Origin: Antribacter gilvus
GTDB taxonomy: Bacteria > Actinomycetota > Actinomycetes > Actinomycetales > Cellulomonadaceae
Assembly: GCF_003946865.1 (NCBI RefSeq)
Contig: NZ_QXTH01000001.1
Location: forward strand, 558,001 to 622,000
Direction: 5' to 3'
Length of the DNA stretch: 64,000 nucleotides
In this document: in pieces, positions 21,001 to 30,355 of the stretch
How positions within the stretch are numbered: position 1 is the first letter of the stretch
Layout of the letters: every line of letters starts with the position of its first letter
The notes under the pieces: model-generated
The model's database searches: none
What the model was told of the DNA's origin: nothing
What the model saw: only the letters and a program-made list of their open reading frames with translations
Made by a program: the position numbers and the translations under genes

Positions 21001-24000
21001 GTCGTCGTGGACGACGAGACCGCCGTCCGGCCCGGCCGGACCGTCGCGGTCGACGCGCTCGAGAACGACTCGGACCCGGACGGTGACCAGATCGGCCTGC
21101 TGGCCGACGCCTTCGAGGGCGCCCCCGACCTCGCCCCGAAGGTGGCCGACGAGCGTGTGGTCGTCACCGTGCCGGGCGCCGAGGGCACGCACAGCTTCTA
21201 CTACGGCGTCCAGGACGCGTTCGCCGCGCGAGCGGCCGGCTCGATCACCATCGACGTGGCGCAGGACGCGCCGCTGCTGCGCCCGATCGCGCGCGACGAC
21301 GTGGTGCCCGCCGACGCCGTGACCGGCTCGACGGTGACGGTCGACGCTCTGCGCAACGACTCCGACCCTGACGGCGTGGCGAGCGACCTGGAGCTCGCGG
21401 TCGACGCGGCGACGGCGACGGTCGACGAGGACGGCCAGATCGTGGTCGAGCTGACGGACGTGCCGCAGGTCATCGAGTACACCATCACCGACATGGACGA
21501 CCTGCAGGCCAAGGCCTACCTCCGGGTCCCCGGCGACCCGTCGCGGATGGGCCCGCACCTGAAGCCGGGCCTGGCTCCCCTCGAGGCGATCAGCGGTGAG
21601 CCCTTGGACATCGACCTCACGCAGTACGTCGTGGTGGCCGAGGGGCGCAGCCTGCGGATCACCGAGGAACGCAAGGTCAAGACGGCGGACGGCACGGCGA
21701 CGGTCAACGGGCCGACGAGCCTGACGTACACGTCCCGCGAGGACTTCGCGGGCGGCACGTCGGTGAGCTTCGAGGTGACGGACGGCGTGGGCGCGGACGA
21801 CGCCGAGGGCCGCAAGGCCGTGCTCACCCTCCAGATCAACGTGGTGCCGCCGACGAACCTGCCGCCGGTGATCGACGGCACGCCCCTCATCGAGGTGGCC
21901 GCCGGCGAGGAGGCGGCAGTGGACCTCGGCCGGTACGTCACCGACCCCGAGGACGACGCGCTGACCTACGCCGTGACGGGGGACGCCGAGGGCGTCGTGA
22001 CGGCTCTCGCCGGATCCACTCTCGAGGCCCAGGCGAACCCCGACGTCCGGAAGGGCAGCACGTTCCCCCTGCCCTTCACGGTGACCGACGGCAACAACCC
22101 GCCCACCCCGGGCACGATCACGGTGAGCGTCGTGGCCTCCACCCGCGCGCTCGCACGCGCCAACGACGACAGCGTCCCGGGCGCACACCAGGGCGACCAG
22201 GTGACGGTCCCGGTCCTGGCGAACGACTCGAACCCGTTCCCCGAGACGCCGCTCACGCTCGTCGGCGGCAAGCCGATCATCGAGACCGGCCTCGGCGAGG
22301 CCGTGTACTCGGGCGACCAGGTGTCCGTCACGCCTGCGGACACCTTCGTGGGCGTGATGGTGGTGCGGTACCGGGTGCAGGACGCGACGAAGGACCCCGA
22401 CCGCGAGGTCGAGGGCCGTGTGCAGCTCACCGTCCTGGGCAAGCCCGAGGCGCCGGCGAAGCCGCGCGTCGAAGAGGTGCGGTCCGAGACCGTCGTGCTG
22501 TCGTGGGACCCGCCGAACAACAACGGCGCCGACATCACCGGGTACACCGTGCGGTCCAGCAACGGCTACACCAAGGAGTGCGCCACCACGACGTGCACCC
22601 TGGACGGACTGACCAACAACGTCATCTACACGTTCACAGTCACGGCCACGAACGACGTCGACGAGGGCCCGCCGTCGCCGCCGTCGGACGAGGCGCGCCC
22701 GGACAACAAGCCCGAGAAGCCGGCTCCGCCCACCCTGGTCTTCGGCGACTCGTCGCTGACCGTCAGCTGGGTCAACCAGGCCTACACGGACCGGTCCCCG
22801 ATCGAGTGCGTGCACCTGGAGATCTCACCCGCCCCGGACGACGGCAGGATCCAGAAGACCTGCGTGACGGGCAGCTCGATCGTGTGGTCGGGCCTGACCA
22901 ACGGAACCGCCTACACGGTCGCGGTCCAGGCCAAGAACGCCGCACCGGACCCGTCCGACTGGTCCGAGCCGTCCGCGCCCGAGACGCCGGCCGCGCCGCC
23001 TGCACAGCCCGCCGCACCCACGGCGTCCCGCGTGGACACCGCCGTCGGCGGCCAGGCCCGCGTGGAGTGGATCACCCCGCCGAACAACGGTGACGCGGTC
23101 AAGTCGTACGCGCTGGCCGTGTTCCAGGACGGTGCTCTCGTACGCACCATCGCGAACATCGCGGGGACGTCGCAGACCGTCGACGGCCTGGACGTGCGGC
23201 AGAGCTACACGTTCGCCGTCACCGCGACGAACAAGGCGGGGGACTCCCCGCAGAGCGCGCGGTCGAACGCCGTGATCCCGTTCGGAACTCCTGACCCTGC
23301 GGCGGCGCCGCGCGCGGCGCTGGGCAGCAACACCAGCGGGCAGGCCAACGTGAGCTGGAACGCCATCGGTGACTTCCGCGGTACCGGACCCCGTTACGAG
23401 GTGCGCGCCAACAGCGCGGGGGCGCGCGGCGTGGGCAACGTGACGTCGTACACGTACACGGGCCTGAACAACGGCACGAGCTACTCGTTCCAGGTGCGGG
23501 CCTGCAACGACCACGCCTGCTCGGCGTGGTCCGCAAGCTCCAACGCTGTCACGCCGTTCACCGTCCCCAGCGCCCCGAGCGTCACCTGGGCCCGGGCCGG
23601 CACGAACAGCGGCGGGTTCACCGTGCGCGGCCCCGGCGACAGCGGTGGCCGGGCGGTCCAGCGGATCGAGTGGGAGTTCACCCAGGGCGACAACCGCAGC
23701 GGCTCGCGCCAGGACTGGCCGTTCACGATCGACGTGGGCAACGCGTACGACAGGACGTACGGGCTGCGCGCCCGGGCGTGCAACGAGGCCGGCTGCGGCC
23801 CCTACGGGAGCGACACCGGTACCACGGCCGCCGCGCCGAACCCGCGGGCCTGGGTCACGCACGGCGACAGTGCCGTGGGCCGGCCAGGCTGCAACGACCC
23901 GTCGTGCGCGTGGTTCTACGTGAACTACTCGGACTTCCCGGGCGGCGCGCACACGGTGGAGTGCCAGGGCGACAACGGCGGCTGGCACAACATCACCGGC

Positions 24001-24123
24001 GGTACCTACCAGCACACCTTCGGAGGCAACGGCGGATTCCAGACGCGCTGCTACTACGGCTACAGCAACAACAACGTGCGCGTGGTGATCGACGGCGTCG
24101 CGTACGAAGCCCGTGGGTGGTAG
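18070..24123 (+). CDS. Giant cell-surface Ig-like/fibronectin type III repeat protein, copy 2
   Basis: A 2,017-aa paralog of copies 1 and 3 with the same order: N-terminal RRS-containing segment and hydrophobic anchor, propeller-like region, acidic linker (EGEKTESETTTPEQ), about ten DPDGD cadherin-like repeats, FN3 domains from about residue 1457, and a distinct Cys-containing C-terminal domain (CNDPSCAWFY region). The GTG is preceded by a GGGGG Shine-Dalgarno stretch. It has its own promoter region with the ATGGG-N8-CCCAT palindrome. About 200 residues around the first two FN3 domains are identical to copy 3, and the DNA there (22378-22968 against 28552-29142) differs at only a few bases, which indicates recent gene conversion. 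The last ~300 residues diverge from both paralogs. Confidence 0.8.
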   Translation: MGFMSRVYGNRRSIASTGIVTLFSGAVVGLAFAYDGQATADVDLNDSGVWVTKTSEGRLGRFNYESQALDGTLLAGSSTFDVHQDAQKVLLDDSSTFTASPVDPAHLVIDGTVRMPAGAKIAYGGSTTAILDPEEGLLWVLPFDGAPSFDADETDPTAELGKGGSLVVSRDGTVFVAVPSDGKLYTVKTGSTGVALKDGLSEESLPVGEGDEVEVTAVGDEPVVLDRTAGSLVLPGGDTVELQDAQEARLQQPSATSDVVAVATTAGLVTQPLGGGQATSQRATGVPAQPVQLGGCVYGAWSSSAEVIRDCPETDNDFRETLEGVDGSAVLAYRVNRNIIVLNDVSAGALWLAADTFEKVDDWDLKLPEDAEGEKTESETTTPEQVDQFVADRTKENRPPQPQDDSLGVRPGRTTVLPVLSNDIDPDGDVMTAEVTSAPEGGITVNRVLGGAALQAAVPETASGSVPFTYTVSDGRGGNVAANVTLRVVPLSENNEPIQTGEPVLRVGQGEVATIKVLPYFRDPDGDDLILSSAAATVAGDEVRYRPDGTVEFRDSGSTTGRKIINLSVSDGLGNVIDGRLLVDVLATQEPPVAVQDHVVVLAGQPVTVDPLRNDSDPNGDRLRLVNVSDQSPAVITKNFTAGTFRFVSESPTTYDITYTVSDGPNATMGLVRIDVVSPPDEAGPPVAVSDQVLLPAGGSALVDVLANDTDPAGGVLVVRSVTQPDDGSVTVALLSHRVLRVTEAKRLGDGPVTIRYTVSNGTQSTDGEVRVVPIEVPSKLRPPEAGLDEITVHVGDVVTIPVLKNDSHPDGLELALDDELVETPDPAMGEAFVSEDTVRFRAGDKAGSAYAVYEVADPNGQKDSAHITINVVDGEANEAPSLPDIEERVLAGGTVRVTLPLDGVDPDGDYVMLSGISSAPAKGSVKINEGYIDYTAARSASGVDTFTYTAVDTRGAVAEGTIRVGVAVPPDINQPPVVVDDETAVRPGRTVAVDALENDSDPDGDQIGLLADAFEGAPDLAPKVADERVVVTVPGAEGTHSFYYGVQDAFAARAAGSITIDVAQDAPLLRPIARDDVVPADAVTGSTVTVDALRNDSDPDGVASDLELAVDAATATVDEDGQIVVELTDVPQVIEYTITDMDDLQAKAYLRVPGDPSRMGPHLKPGLAPLEAISGEPLDIDLTQYVVVAEGRSLRITEERKVKTADGTATVNGPTSLTYTSREDFAGGTSVSFEVTDGVGADDAEGRKAVLTLQINVVPPTNLPPVIDGTPLIEVAAGEEAAVDLGRYVTDPEDDALTYAVTGDAEGVVTALAGSTLEAQANPDVRKGSTFPLPFTVTDGNNPPTPGTITVSVVASTRALARANDDSVPGAHQGDQVTVPVLANDSNPFPETPLTLVGGKPIIETGLGEAVYSGDQVSVTPADTFVGVMVVRYRVQDATKDPDREVEGRVQLTVLGKPEAPAKPRVEEVRSETVVLSWDPPNNNGADITGYTVRSSNGYTKECATTTCTLDGLTNNVIYTFTVTATNDVDEGPPSPPSDEARPDNKPEKPAPPTLVFGDSSLTVSWVNQAYTDRSPIECVHLEISPAPDDGRIQKTCVTGSSIVWSGLTNGTAYTVAVQAKNAAPDPSDWSEPSAPETPAAPPAQPAAPTASRVDTAVGGQARVEWITPPNNGDAVKSYALAVFQDGALVRTIANIAGTSQTVDGLDVRQSYTFAVTATNKAGDSPQSARSNAVIPFGTPDPAAAPRAALGSNTSGQANVSWNAIGDFRGTGPRYEVRANSAGARGVGNVTSYTYTGLNNGTSYSFQVRACNDHACSAWSASSNAVTPFTVPSAPSVTWARAGTNSGGFTVRGPGDSGGRAVQRIEWEFTQGDNRSGSRQDWPFTIDVGNAYDRTYGLRARACNEAGCGPYGSDTGTTAAAPNPRAWVTHGDSAVGRPGCNDPSCAWFYVNYSDFPGGAHTVECQGDNGGWHNITGGTYQHTFGGNGGFQTRCYYGYSNNNVRVVIDGVAYEARGW

Positions 24124-24126
24124 CGG

Positions 24127-24144
24127 ATGGGGACTTCTGCCCAT
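24127..24144. promoter_or_regulatory. Locus palindrome ATGGG-N8-CCCAT upstream of giant gene 3
   Basis: ATGGG (24127-24131), 8-nt spacer GACTTCTG, CCCAT (24140-24144), extended by GG/CC on the outside. A -10-like TAGGGT lies at 24178-24183, 34 nt downstream. The -10-to-start distance (69 nt) equals that in copy 2, so the promoter was duplicated with the gene. Confidence 0.7.
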
Positions 24145-24246
24145 CCGGAGGGAGGGGCACTTCACCCGGTCATTCGGTAGGGTGCATCCGGCGCAGGCGC
24201 AGGGCGGGTCCGGTCGTGCGGTGGCCGACCATCACTTGGGGGAGTA

Positions 24247-27200
24247 GTGGGTTTCTTGTCGCGGGTCTACGAGAGCCGGCGGAGCCTTGCTTCGACGGGG
24301 ATCGTGACGTTGTTCTCCGGAGCTGTCGTCGGCCTCGCGCTCGCCCACGACGGCCAGGCCACGGCCGACGTCGACCTCAACGACTCCGGTGTCTGGGTGA
24401 CCAAGACGTCGGCCGGCCTGCTCGGGCGCTTCAACTACGAGTCGCAGGCCCTGGACGGGACGCTGCTCGCGGGCTCGTCCACGTTCGACGTCGAGCAGGA
24501 CGCGCAGAAGGTCCTGCTGGCCGACAGCGGCACCTTCACCGCGAGCCCGGTGGACCCGGCGCACCTGGTGCTCGACGGGACCGTGCGCATGCCCACCGGA
24601 GCGCAGGTCGCGTACGGCGGGAGCACCACGGCGATCCTCGACCCTGAGGAGGGCCTGCTGTGGGTCCTGCCGTTCGACGGCGCGCCGTCGTTCGACGCCG
24701 AGGAGACGGACCCCACCGCGGAGCTGGGCAAGGGTGGTTCCCTGGCGGTCTCCCGCGACGGCACGGTGTTCGTCGCGGTCCCCTCGGACGGCAAGCTCTA
24801 CACGGTGAGGACGGCCACGACGGGCGTCGCGAAGGAGGACGGCCTGTCGGAGGAGTTCCTCCCGGTCGGCGAGGGCGACGAGGTGGAGGTCAGCGCGGTC
24901 GGCGACAAGCCCGTGGTGCTGAACCGCACGAGCTCGTCGATCGTGCTTCCGGGCGGGGAGACGGTCGAGCTCCAGGACGGTGAGGACGCGCGCCTCCAGC
25001 AGCCGTCGGCGGAGTCCGGCGTCGTGGTGGTCGCTTCGCCCTCGGCCCTCGTGAGCCAGCCGCTCGACGGCGGGCACGCGACGAGCCGGCGGGCCTCCGG
25101 GTCGCCCGCGCAGCCGGTCCAGCTCGGTGGCTGTACCTACGGGGCCTGGTCCAGCACGGCGCAGGTCATGCGGGAGTGTCCCGGGACGGACAACGACTTC
25201 GCCGAGACGCTCGAGGGCGTCGACGGCAGCGCCGTGCTCGCGTACCGCGTGAACCGCAACATCATCGTCCTCAACGACGTCTCGGCGGGCGCTCTCTGGC
25301 TGGCGGCCGACACCTTCGAGAAGGTCGACGACTGGGACCTGAAGCTGCCCGAGGACGCCGAGGGCGAGAAGACCGAGTCCGAGACCACGACGCCGGAGCA
25401 GGTGGACCAGTTCGTCGCGGACCGCAGCAAGGAGAACCGCCCGCCGCAGCCCCAGGACGACAACCTGGGGGTCCGACCGGGCCGCACGACGCTGCTCCCG
25501 GTCCTGTCGAACGACATCGACCCGGACGGCGACGTCATGACCGCCTCGGTGACCGACGCGCCCGAGGGTGACCTCACGGTGGACCAGGTGCTCGGAGGCG
25601 CAGCACTGCAGGCCTCGGTACCCGGCTCGGCCTCAGGCACGGCGAGCTTCACCTACACCGTCTCGGACGGCCGCGGTGGCAACGTCGCCGCGGACGTGGT
25701 GCTGCGCGTGGTCCCGCTGAGCGAGAACGCGCAGCCGATCCAGACCGGTGAGCCGGTGCTGCGGGTCGAGCAGGGCGGTGTCGCCACGATCAAGGTGCTC
25801 CCGTACTTCCGCGACCCCGACGGCGACGACCTCTACCTCTCGTCCGCCGCTGCGACCGTCGCCGGGGACGAGGTGCGGTCCAAGCCGGACGGGAGCATCG
25901 AGTTCCGGGACGGCGGCACGACGACGGGCCGCAAGATCGTCGACCTCACCGTGTCCGACGGTCTCGGTCTCGTCGCGGAGGGCAAGCTGCTCATCGACGT
26001 CCTGGCCACGCAGGAGCCGCCGGTGGCGGTCCAGGACCACGTGGTCGTCCTGGCGGGACAGCCCGTGACGGTGGACCCGCTGCGCAACGACTCCGACCCG
26101 AACGGCGACCGGCTGCGGCTCGTGAACGTCTCGGAGCAGGACCCGGCGGTCATCACGCCGAACTATGCGGCCGGGACGTTCAGCTTCGTGAGCGACAGCC
26201 CGGGCAGCTACGACGTGACCTACCAGGTCAGCGACGGCCCGAACGCGACCATGGGCCTCGTCCGGGTCGACGTGATGAACGCGCCCGACGAGGCCGGCCC
26301 GCCGGTCGCGGTGTCCGACCAGGTGCTCCTCCCCGCGGGCGGCTCGGCCCTGGTCGACGTCCTCGCGAACGACACCGACCCGGCGGGCGGCGTGCTGGTG
26401 GTGCGCTCGGTGACGCAGCCCGATGACGGCGCGGTGACCGTCGCGGTCCTGTCCCACCGCGTGCTCCGGGTCACCGAGGCCAAGCGGCTCGACGGCCCCG
26501 TGACCGTTCAGTACACGGTGTCGAACGGCACGCAGGCCGCGTTCGGCGAGGTCCGCATCGTGCCGATCCCAGCACCCGACGAGCTGCGCCCGCCGGAGGC
26601 GGGCTCCGACGAGGCGACGGTCCACGTGGGCGACGTCGTGACCATCCCGGTCCTCAAGAACGACAGCCATCCGGACGGCCTGGACCTGAAGCTCGACGAC
26701 GAGCTCGTCGAGACCGCGGACCCCGCGATGGGCGAGGCCTTCGTCTCCGAGGACACGGTGCGCTTCCGGGCGGGGGACAAGGCAGGGTCGGCGTACGCCG
26801 TCTACGAGGTCGCCGACCCCAACGGTCAGAAGGACTCGGCCCAGATCACGATCAACGTGGTGGACACCGAGGAGAACACCGCACCCGCGCTGCCCGACGT
26901 CGAGGAGCGGGTCCTCGCGGGCAGCACCGTCCGCATCACGCTCCCGCTGGACGGCGTGGACCCCGACGGCGACTACGTCATGCTCAGCTCGGTCTCGTCG
27001 GCACCGGCCAAGGGAACGGTGAAGATCAGCGAGGGGTACCTGGACTACACGGCCGCGAGGTCGGCGTCGGGCGTGGACACGTTCACCTACACGGCGGTCG
27101 ACACCCGCGGCGCCGTCGCCGAGGGCACCGTGCGGGTGGGCGTCGCCGTCCCGCCGGAGGTGAACCAGCCCCCCGTCGTCGTGGACGACGAGACGGCGGT

Positions 27201-30200
27201 GCGGCCCGGCCGGACGGTCGCGGTCGACGCGCTCGAGAACGACTCCGACCCCGACGGTGACAGCATCGGCCTCGTCGGTGACGCCTTCGAGGGGGCGCCG
27301 GACCTTGCGCCGAAGGTGGCCGACGAGCGTGTCGTGGTGACGGCCCCCGGTTCCGAGGGGACGCACAGCTTCTACTACGGCGTCCAGGACGCGTTCGCCG
27401 CCCGTGCCGCCGGCACCATCACGGTGGCCGTGGCGCAGGACGCGCCGCTGCTGCGCCCGGTCGCCCGGGACGACGTGGTGCCCGCCGACGCGGTCACGGG
27501 GCAGACCGTGACGGTCGACGCGCTCCGTAACGACGTCGATCCGGACGGCGTGGCGAGCGACCTCGAGCTCACCGTCGACGCGCCGACCGCGACGGTGTCC
27601 GAGACCGGCGAGGTCGTGGTCGAGCTGACGGACGCGCCGCAGGTCATCGAGTACACCGTCACCGACATGGACGACCTGCAGGCCAAGGCCTTCCTGCGCA
27701 TCCCGGGAGACCCGTCGCGGATGGGCCCGCACCTGCGGGCCGACCTGCAGCCGCTCGAGGCGATCAGCGGCGTGCCCCTGGACATCGACCTCACGCAGTA
27801 CGTGGAGGTGGCCGAGGGGCGTACCCCGCGCATCACGGAGGAGAGCAAGGTGAAGACCGCGGACGGCACCGTGTCGGTGACCGGGCCCGCCACCATGGTC
27901 TACACCTCCCGCGAGGACTTCGCCGGCGGTACCGCGATCAGCTTCGAGGTGACGGACGGCACCGGCCCGGGCGATCCTGAGGCCCGTGAAGCGGTGCTCA
28001 TCCTGCCGATCAACGTCATGCCGCCGGAGAACATGCCGCCGGTGATCGCCGGTACGCCCACCCTCGAGGTGGCCGCGGGCGAGGAGGCCGCCGTCGACCT
28101 CGGCCGGTACGTCACCGACCCGGAGGGCGACCCGCTGGAGTTCTCGGTCGGAGAGGCCGCCGAGGGCGTGGCGACGGCGGTGTCCGCCTCGACCCTCGAG
28201 GCGCAGGCCCGGCCGGACGTCCCCAAGGGCACGTCCGTCCAGCTGCCGTTCACGGTCACGGACGACAACAACCCGCCCGTCTCGGGGACGGCCACCGTCA
28301 CGGTCGTCGGCTCGACGCGGCCCCTCGTCCGGGCCAACGACGACGCCGTCCAGGACGCGCACCAGGGCGACCAGGTGACGGTCCCCGTGCTGGCGAACGA
28401 CTCGAACCCGTTCCCGGAGACGCCGCTCACGCTCGTCGGCGGCAACCCGATCATCGAGACCGGCAGCGGCGACGCCGTGTACGCGGGGAACCAGGTGGCG
28501 GTGACGCCGTCGGAGGACTTCGTCGGTGTGATGGTGGTGCGGTACCGGGTGCAGGACGCGACGAAGGACCCCGACCGCGAGGTCGAGGGCCGTGTCCAGC
28601 TCACCGTCCTGGGCAAGCCCGAGGCGCCGGCGAAGCCGCGCGTCGAGGAGGTGCGGTCGGAGACCGTCGTGCTGTCGTGGGACCCGCCGAACAACAACGG
28701 CGCCGACATCACCGGGTACACCGTGCGGTCCAGCAACGGGTACACCAAGGAGTGCGCCACCACGACGTGCACCCTGGACGGACTGACCAACAACGTCATC
28801 TACACGTTCACCGTCACGGCCACGAACGACGTCGACGAGGGCCCGCCGTCGCCGCCGTCGGACGAGGCGCGCCCGGACAACAAGCCCGAGAAGCCGGCTC
28901 CGCCCACCCTGGTCTTCGGCGACTCGTCGCTGACCGTCAGCTGGGTCAACCAGGCCTACACGGACCGGTCCCCGATCGAGTGCGTGCACCTGGAGATCTC
29001 ACCCGCCCCGGACGACGGCAGGATCCAGAAGACCTGCGTGACGGGCAGCTCGATCGTGTGGTCGGGCCTGACCAACGGAACCGCCTACACGGTCGCGGTC
29101 CAGGCCAAGAACGCCGCACCGGACCCGTCCGACTGGTCGGAGCCCTCTCAGCCCGAGACGCCGGCAGGGCCGCCGGCCCAGGCCGCGCCGCCCACCGCGA
29201 CGCGCGTGGACACGGCCGCCGGCGGGCAGATCAACGTCGCCTGGAACGCCCCCGCGGCCAACGGCGACGCCATCAAGCGGTACTTCCTCAACGTGCTCCG
29301 GAACGGCGCCGTGGAGCGCACCGTGACGATCGAGCCGGCGGCGACCTCGCAGACCGTCGGGGACCTGGACAGCGGCTCGTCGTACACGTTCACGGTGGTC
29401 GCGGAGAACAAGGCCGGCAGGTCCCCGGCCAGCGGCCGGTCCAACGCGGTGGTCCCGTACGGCACGCCGGACACCCCGGCGGCGCCGGTGGCCGCGCACA
29501 GCGGGCCCCAGGACAGGACCGCGAGGGTGACGTGGGCAGGCATCACCAGCTTCCGCGGGCCGGGCGGCTACTACCAGGTGAGCGTCAACGGCGGCGGCTG
29601 GACCACGGCCGGCTCGCCCTGGACGTACACGATGGACTACGGCGGCAGGTACACGTTCCGGGTGCGCGCGTGCAACCAGGGCACCTGCTCCGGTCCCTCC
29701 GCGGCCTCGAACCAGCTCTACCCCTACACGACGCCGAGCGCGCCGCGCGTGGCGTGGCACAAGACCGCCGCGAACGACGGGTACTTCTCGGTCGCGGCGC
29801 CCGCGGACAACGGCGGCAACGCCGTGGACCAGGTGGACTGGCGCCTGTTCCGCGACGGCAACCAGACGCGCAGCGGCAGCGGCACGGGCAACGTCGACGT
29901 GAACGAGGGCTACAACGTGACGTTCCGCCTGGAGGCGCGTGCCCACAACGCCGCCGGCTGGGGCCCGTGGGGCGCGGCCACCGGAACGACCGACCCGCCG
30001 CCGGACCCGCGGGCGTGGGTGACCAAGGGCTCGAACTCGAACGCCACCGACGACTGCTCGAGCACCTGCTGGTACTTCATGCTCAACACGCAGGACTTCA
30101 ACGCCGGTACCTACGACGTCGGCTGCCAGGACTACGACGGCTCCTGGGGGACCTTCGGGACCGACAGCTCCGTACGGGTCCCGGCGAACGGTCAGGTGCA

Positions 30201-30279
30201 GCTCACCTGCTACTACGGCGAGACGCAACGCGTCCGTGTGGTGATCAACGGCAAGGCGTACGAGGACCGCGCCTGGTGA
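24247..30279 (+). CDS. Giant cell-surface Ig-like/fibronectin type III repeat protein, copy 3
   Basis: A 2,010-aa third paralog with the same architecture: SRRS-type N-terminus, one hydrophobic anchor, propeller-like region, acidic linker, about ten cadherin-like DPDGD repeats, then FN3 domains. The C-terminal end again differs from the other copies, with its own Cys pair (DDCSSTCWYF) and GCQDYDG segment. The GTG at 24247 follows GGGGGAG. moxR follows after 76 nt without an obvious terminator, so the third copy probably shares an operon with the MoxR-DUF58-transglutaminase genes. Conserved bodies with variable tips are what one expects if the C-terminus is the exposed binding end, which is an inference. 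Confidence 0.8.
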   Translation: MGFLSRVYESRRSLASTGIVTLFSGAVVGLALAHDGQATADVDLNDSGVWVTKTSAGLLGRFNYESQALDGTLLAGSSTFDVEQDAQKVLLADSGTFTASPVDPAHLVLDGTVRMPTGAQVAYGGSTTAILDPEEGLLWVLPFDGAPSFDAEETDPTAELGKGGSLAVSRDGTVFVAVPSDGKLYTVRTATTGVAKEDGLSEEFLPVGEGDEVEVSAVGDKPVVLNRTSSSIVLPGGETVELQDGEDARLQQPSAESGVVVVASPSALVSQPLDGGHATSRRASGSPAQPVQLGGCTYGAWSSTAQVMRECPGTDNDFAETLEGVDGSAVLAYRVNRNIIVLNDVSAGALWLAADTFEKVDDWDLKLPEDAEGEKTESETTTPEQVDQFVADRSKENRPPQPQDDNLGVRPGRTTLLPVLSNDIDPDGDVMTASVTDAPEGDLTVDQVLGGAALQASVPGSASGTASFTYTVSDGRGGNVAADVVLRVVPLSENAQPIQTGEPVLRVEQGGVATIKVLPYFRDPDGDDLYLSSAAATVAGDEVRSKPDGSIEFRDGGTTTGRKIVDLTVSDGLGLVAEGKLLIDVLATQEPPVAVQDHVVVLAGQPVTVDPLRNDSDPNGDRLRLVNVSEQDPAVITPNYAAGTFSFVSDSPGSYDVTYQVSDGPNATMGLVRVDVMNAPDEAGPPVAVSDQVLLPAGGSALVDVLANDTDPAGGVLVVRSVTQPDDGAVTVAVLSHRVLRVTEAKRLDGPVTVQYTVSNGTQAAFGEVRIVPIPAPDELRPPEAGSDEATVHVGDVVTIPVLKNDSHPDGLDLKLDDELVETADPAMGEAFVSEDTVRFRAGDKAGSAYAVYEVADPNGQKDSAQITINVVDTEENTAPALPDVEERVLAGSTVRITLPLDGVDPDGDYVMLSSVSSAPAKGTVKISEGYLDYTAARSASGVDTFTYTAVDTRGAVAEGTVRVGVAVPPEVNQPPVVVDDETAVRPGRTVAVDALENDSDPDGDSIGLVGDAFEGAPDLAPKVADERVVVTAPGSEGTHSFYYGVQDAFAARAAGTITVAVAQDAPLLRPVARDDVVPADAVTGQTVTVDALRNDVDPDGVASDLELTVDAPTATVSETGEVVVELTDAPQVIEYTVTDMDDLQAKAFLRIPGDPSRMGPHLRADLQPLEAISGVPLDIDLTQYVEVAEGRTPRITEESKVKTADGTVSVTGPATMVYTSREDFAGGTAISFEVTDGTGPGDPEAREAVLILPINVMPPENMPPVIAGTPTLEVAAGEEAAVDLGRYVTDPEGDPLEFSVGEAAEGVATAVSASTLEAQARPDVPKGTSVQLPFTVTDDNNPPVSGTATVTVVGSTRPLVRANDDAVQDAHQGDQVTVPVLANDSNPFPETPLTLVGGNPIIETGSGDAVYAGNQVAVTPSEDFVGVMVVRYRVQDATKDPDREVEGRVQLTVLGKPEAPAKPRVEEVRSETVVLSWDPPNNNGADITGYTVRSSNGYTKECATTTCTLDGLTNNVIYTFTVTATNDVDEGPPSPPSDEARPDNKPEKPAPPTLVFGDSSLTVSWVNQAYTDRSPIECVHLEISPAPDDGRIQKTCVTGSSIVWSGLTNGTAYTVAVQAKNAAPDPSDWSEPSQPETPAGPPAQAAPPTATRVDTAAGGQINVAWNAPAANGDAIKRYFLNVLRNGAVERTVTIEPAATSQTVGDLDSGSSYTFTVVAENKAGRSPASGRSNAVVPYGTPDTPAAPVAAHSGPQDRTARVTWAGITSFRGPGGYYQVSVNGGGWTTAGSPWTYTMDYGGRYTFRVRACNQGTCSGPSAASNQLYPYTTPSAPRVAWHKTAANDGYFSVAAPADNGGNAVDQVDWRLFRDGNQTRSGSGTGNVDVNEGYNVTFRLEARAHNAAGWGPWGAATGTTDPPPDPRAWVTKGSNSNATDDCSSTCWYFMLNTQDFNAGTYDVGCQDYDGSWGTFGTDSSVRVPANGQVQLTCYYGETQRVRVVINGKAYEDRAW

Positions 30280-30355
30280 ACCGCTCGCCACGTACGACGT
30301 CCTGACGACAACGACCCGGGCAGACAGCCCTGAACCAGACGAGGGAACGACACAC

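Noticed and set aside
18067-22815. A 1,582-codon open frame on the minus strand opposite giant gene 2, and similar ones opposite other genes
   Set aside because: Such frames are mirror images of GC-rich genes, with Arg/His/Asp-rich composition, no family motifs and no ribosome-binding sites.
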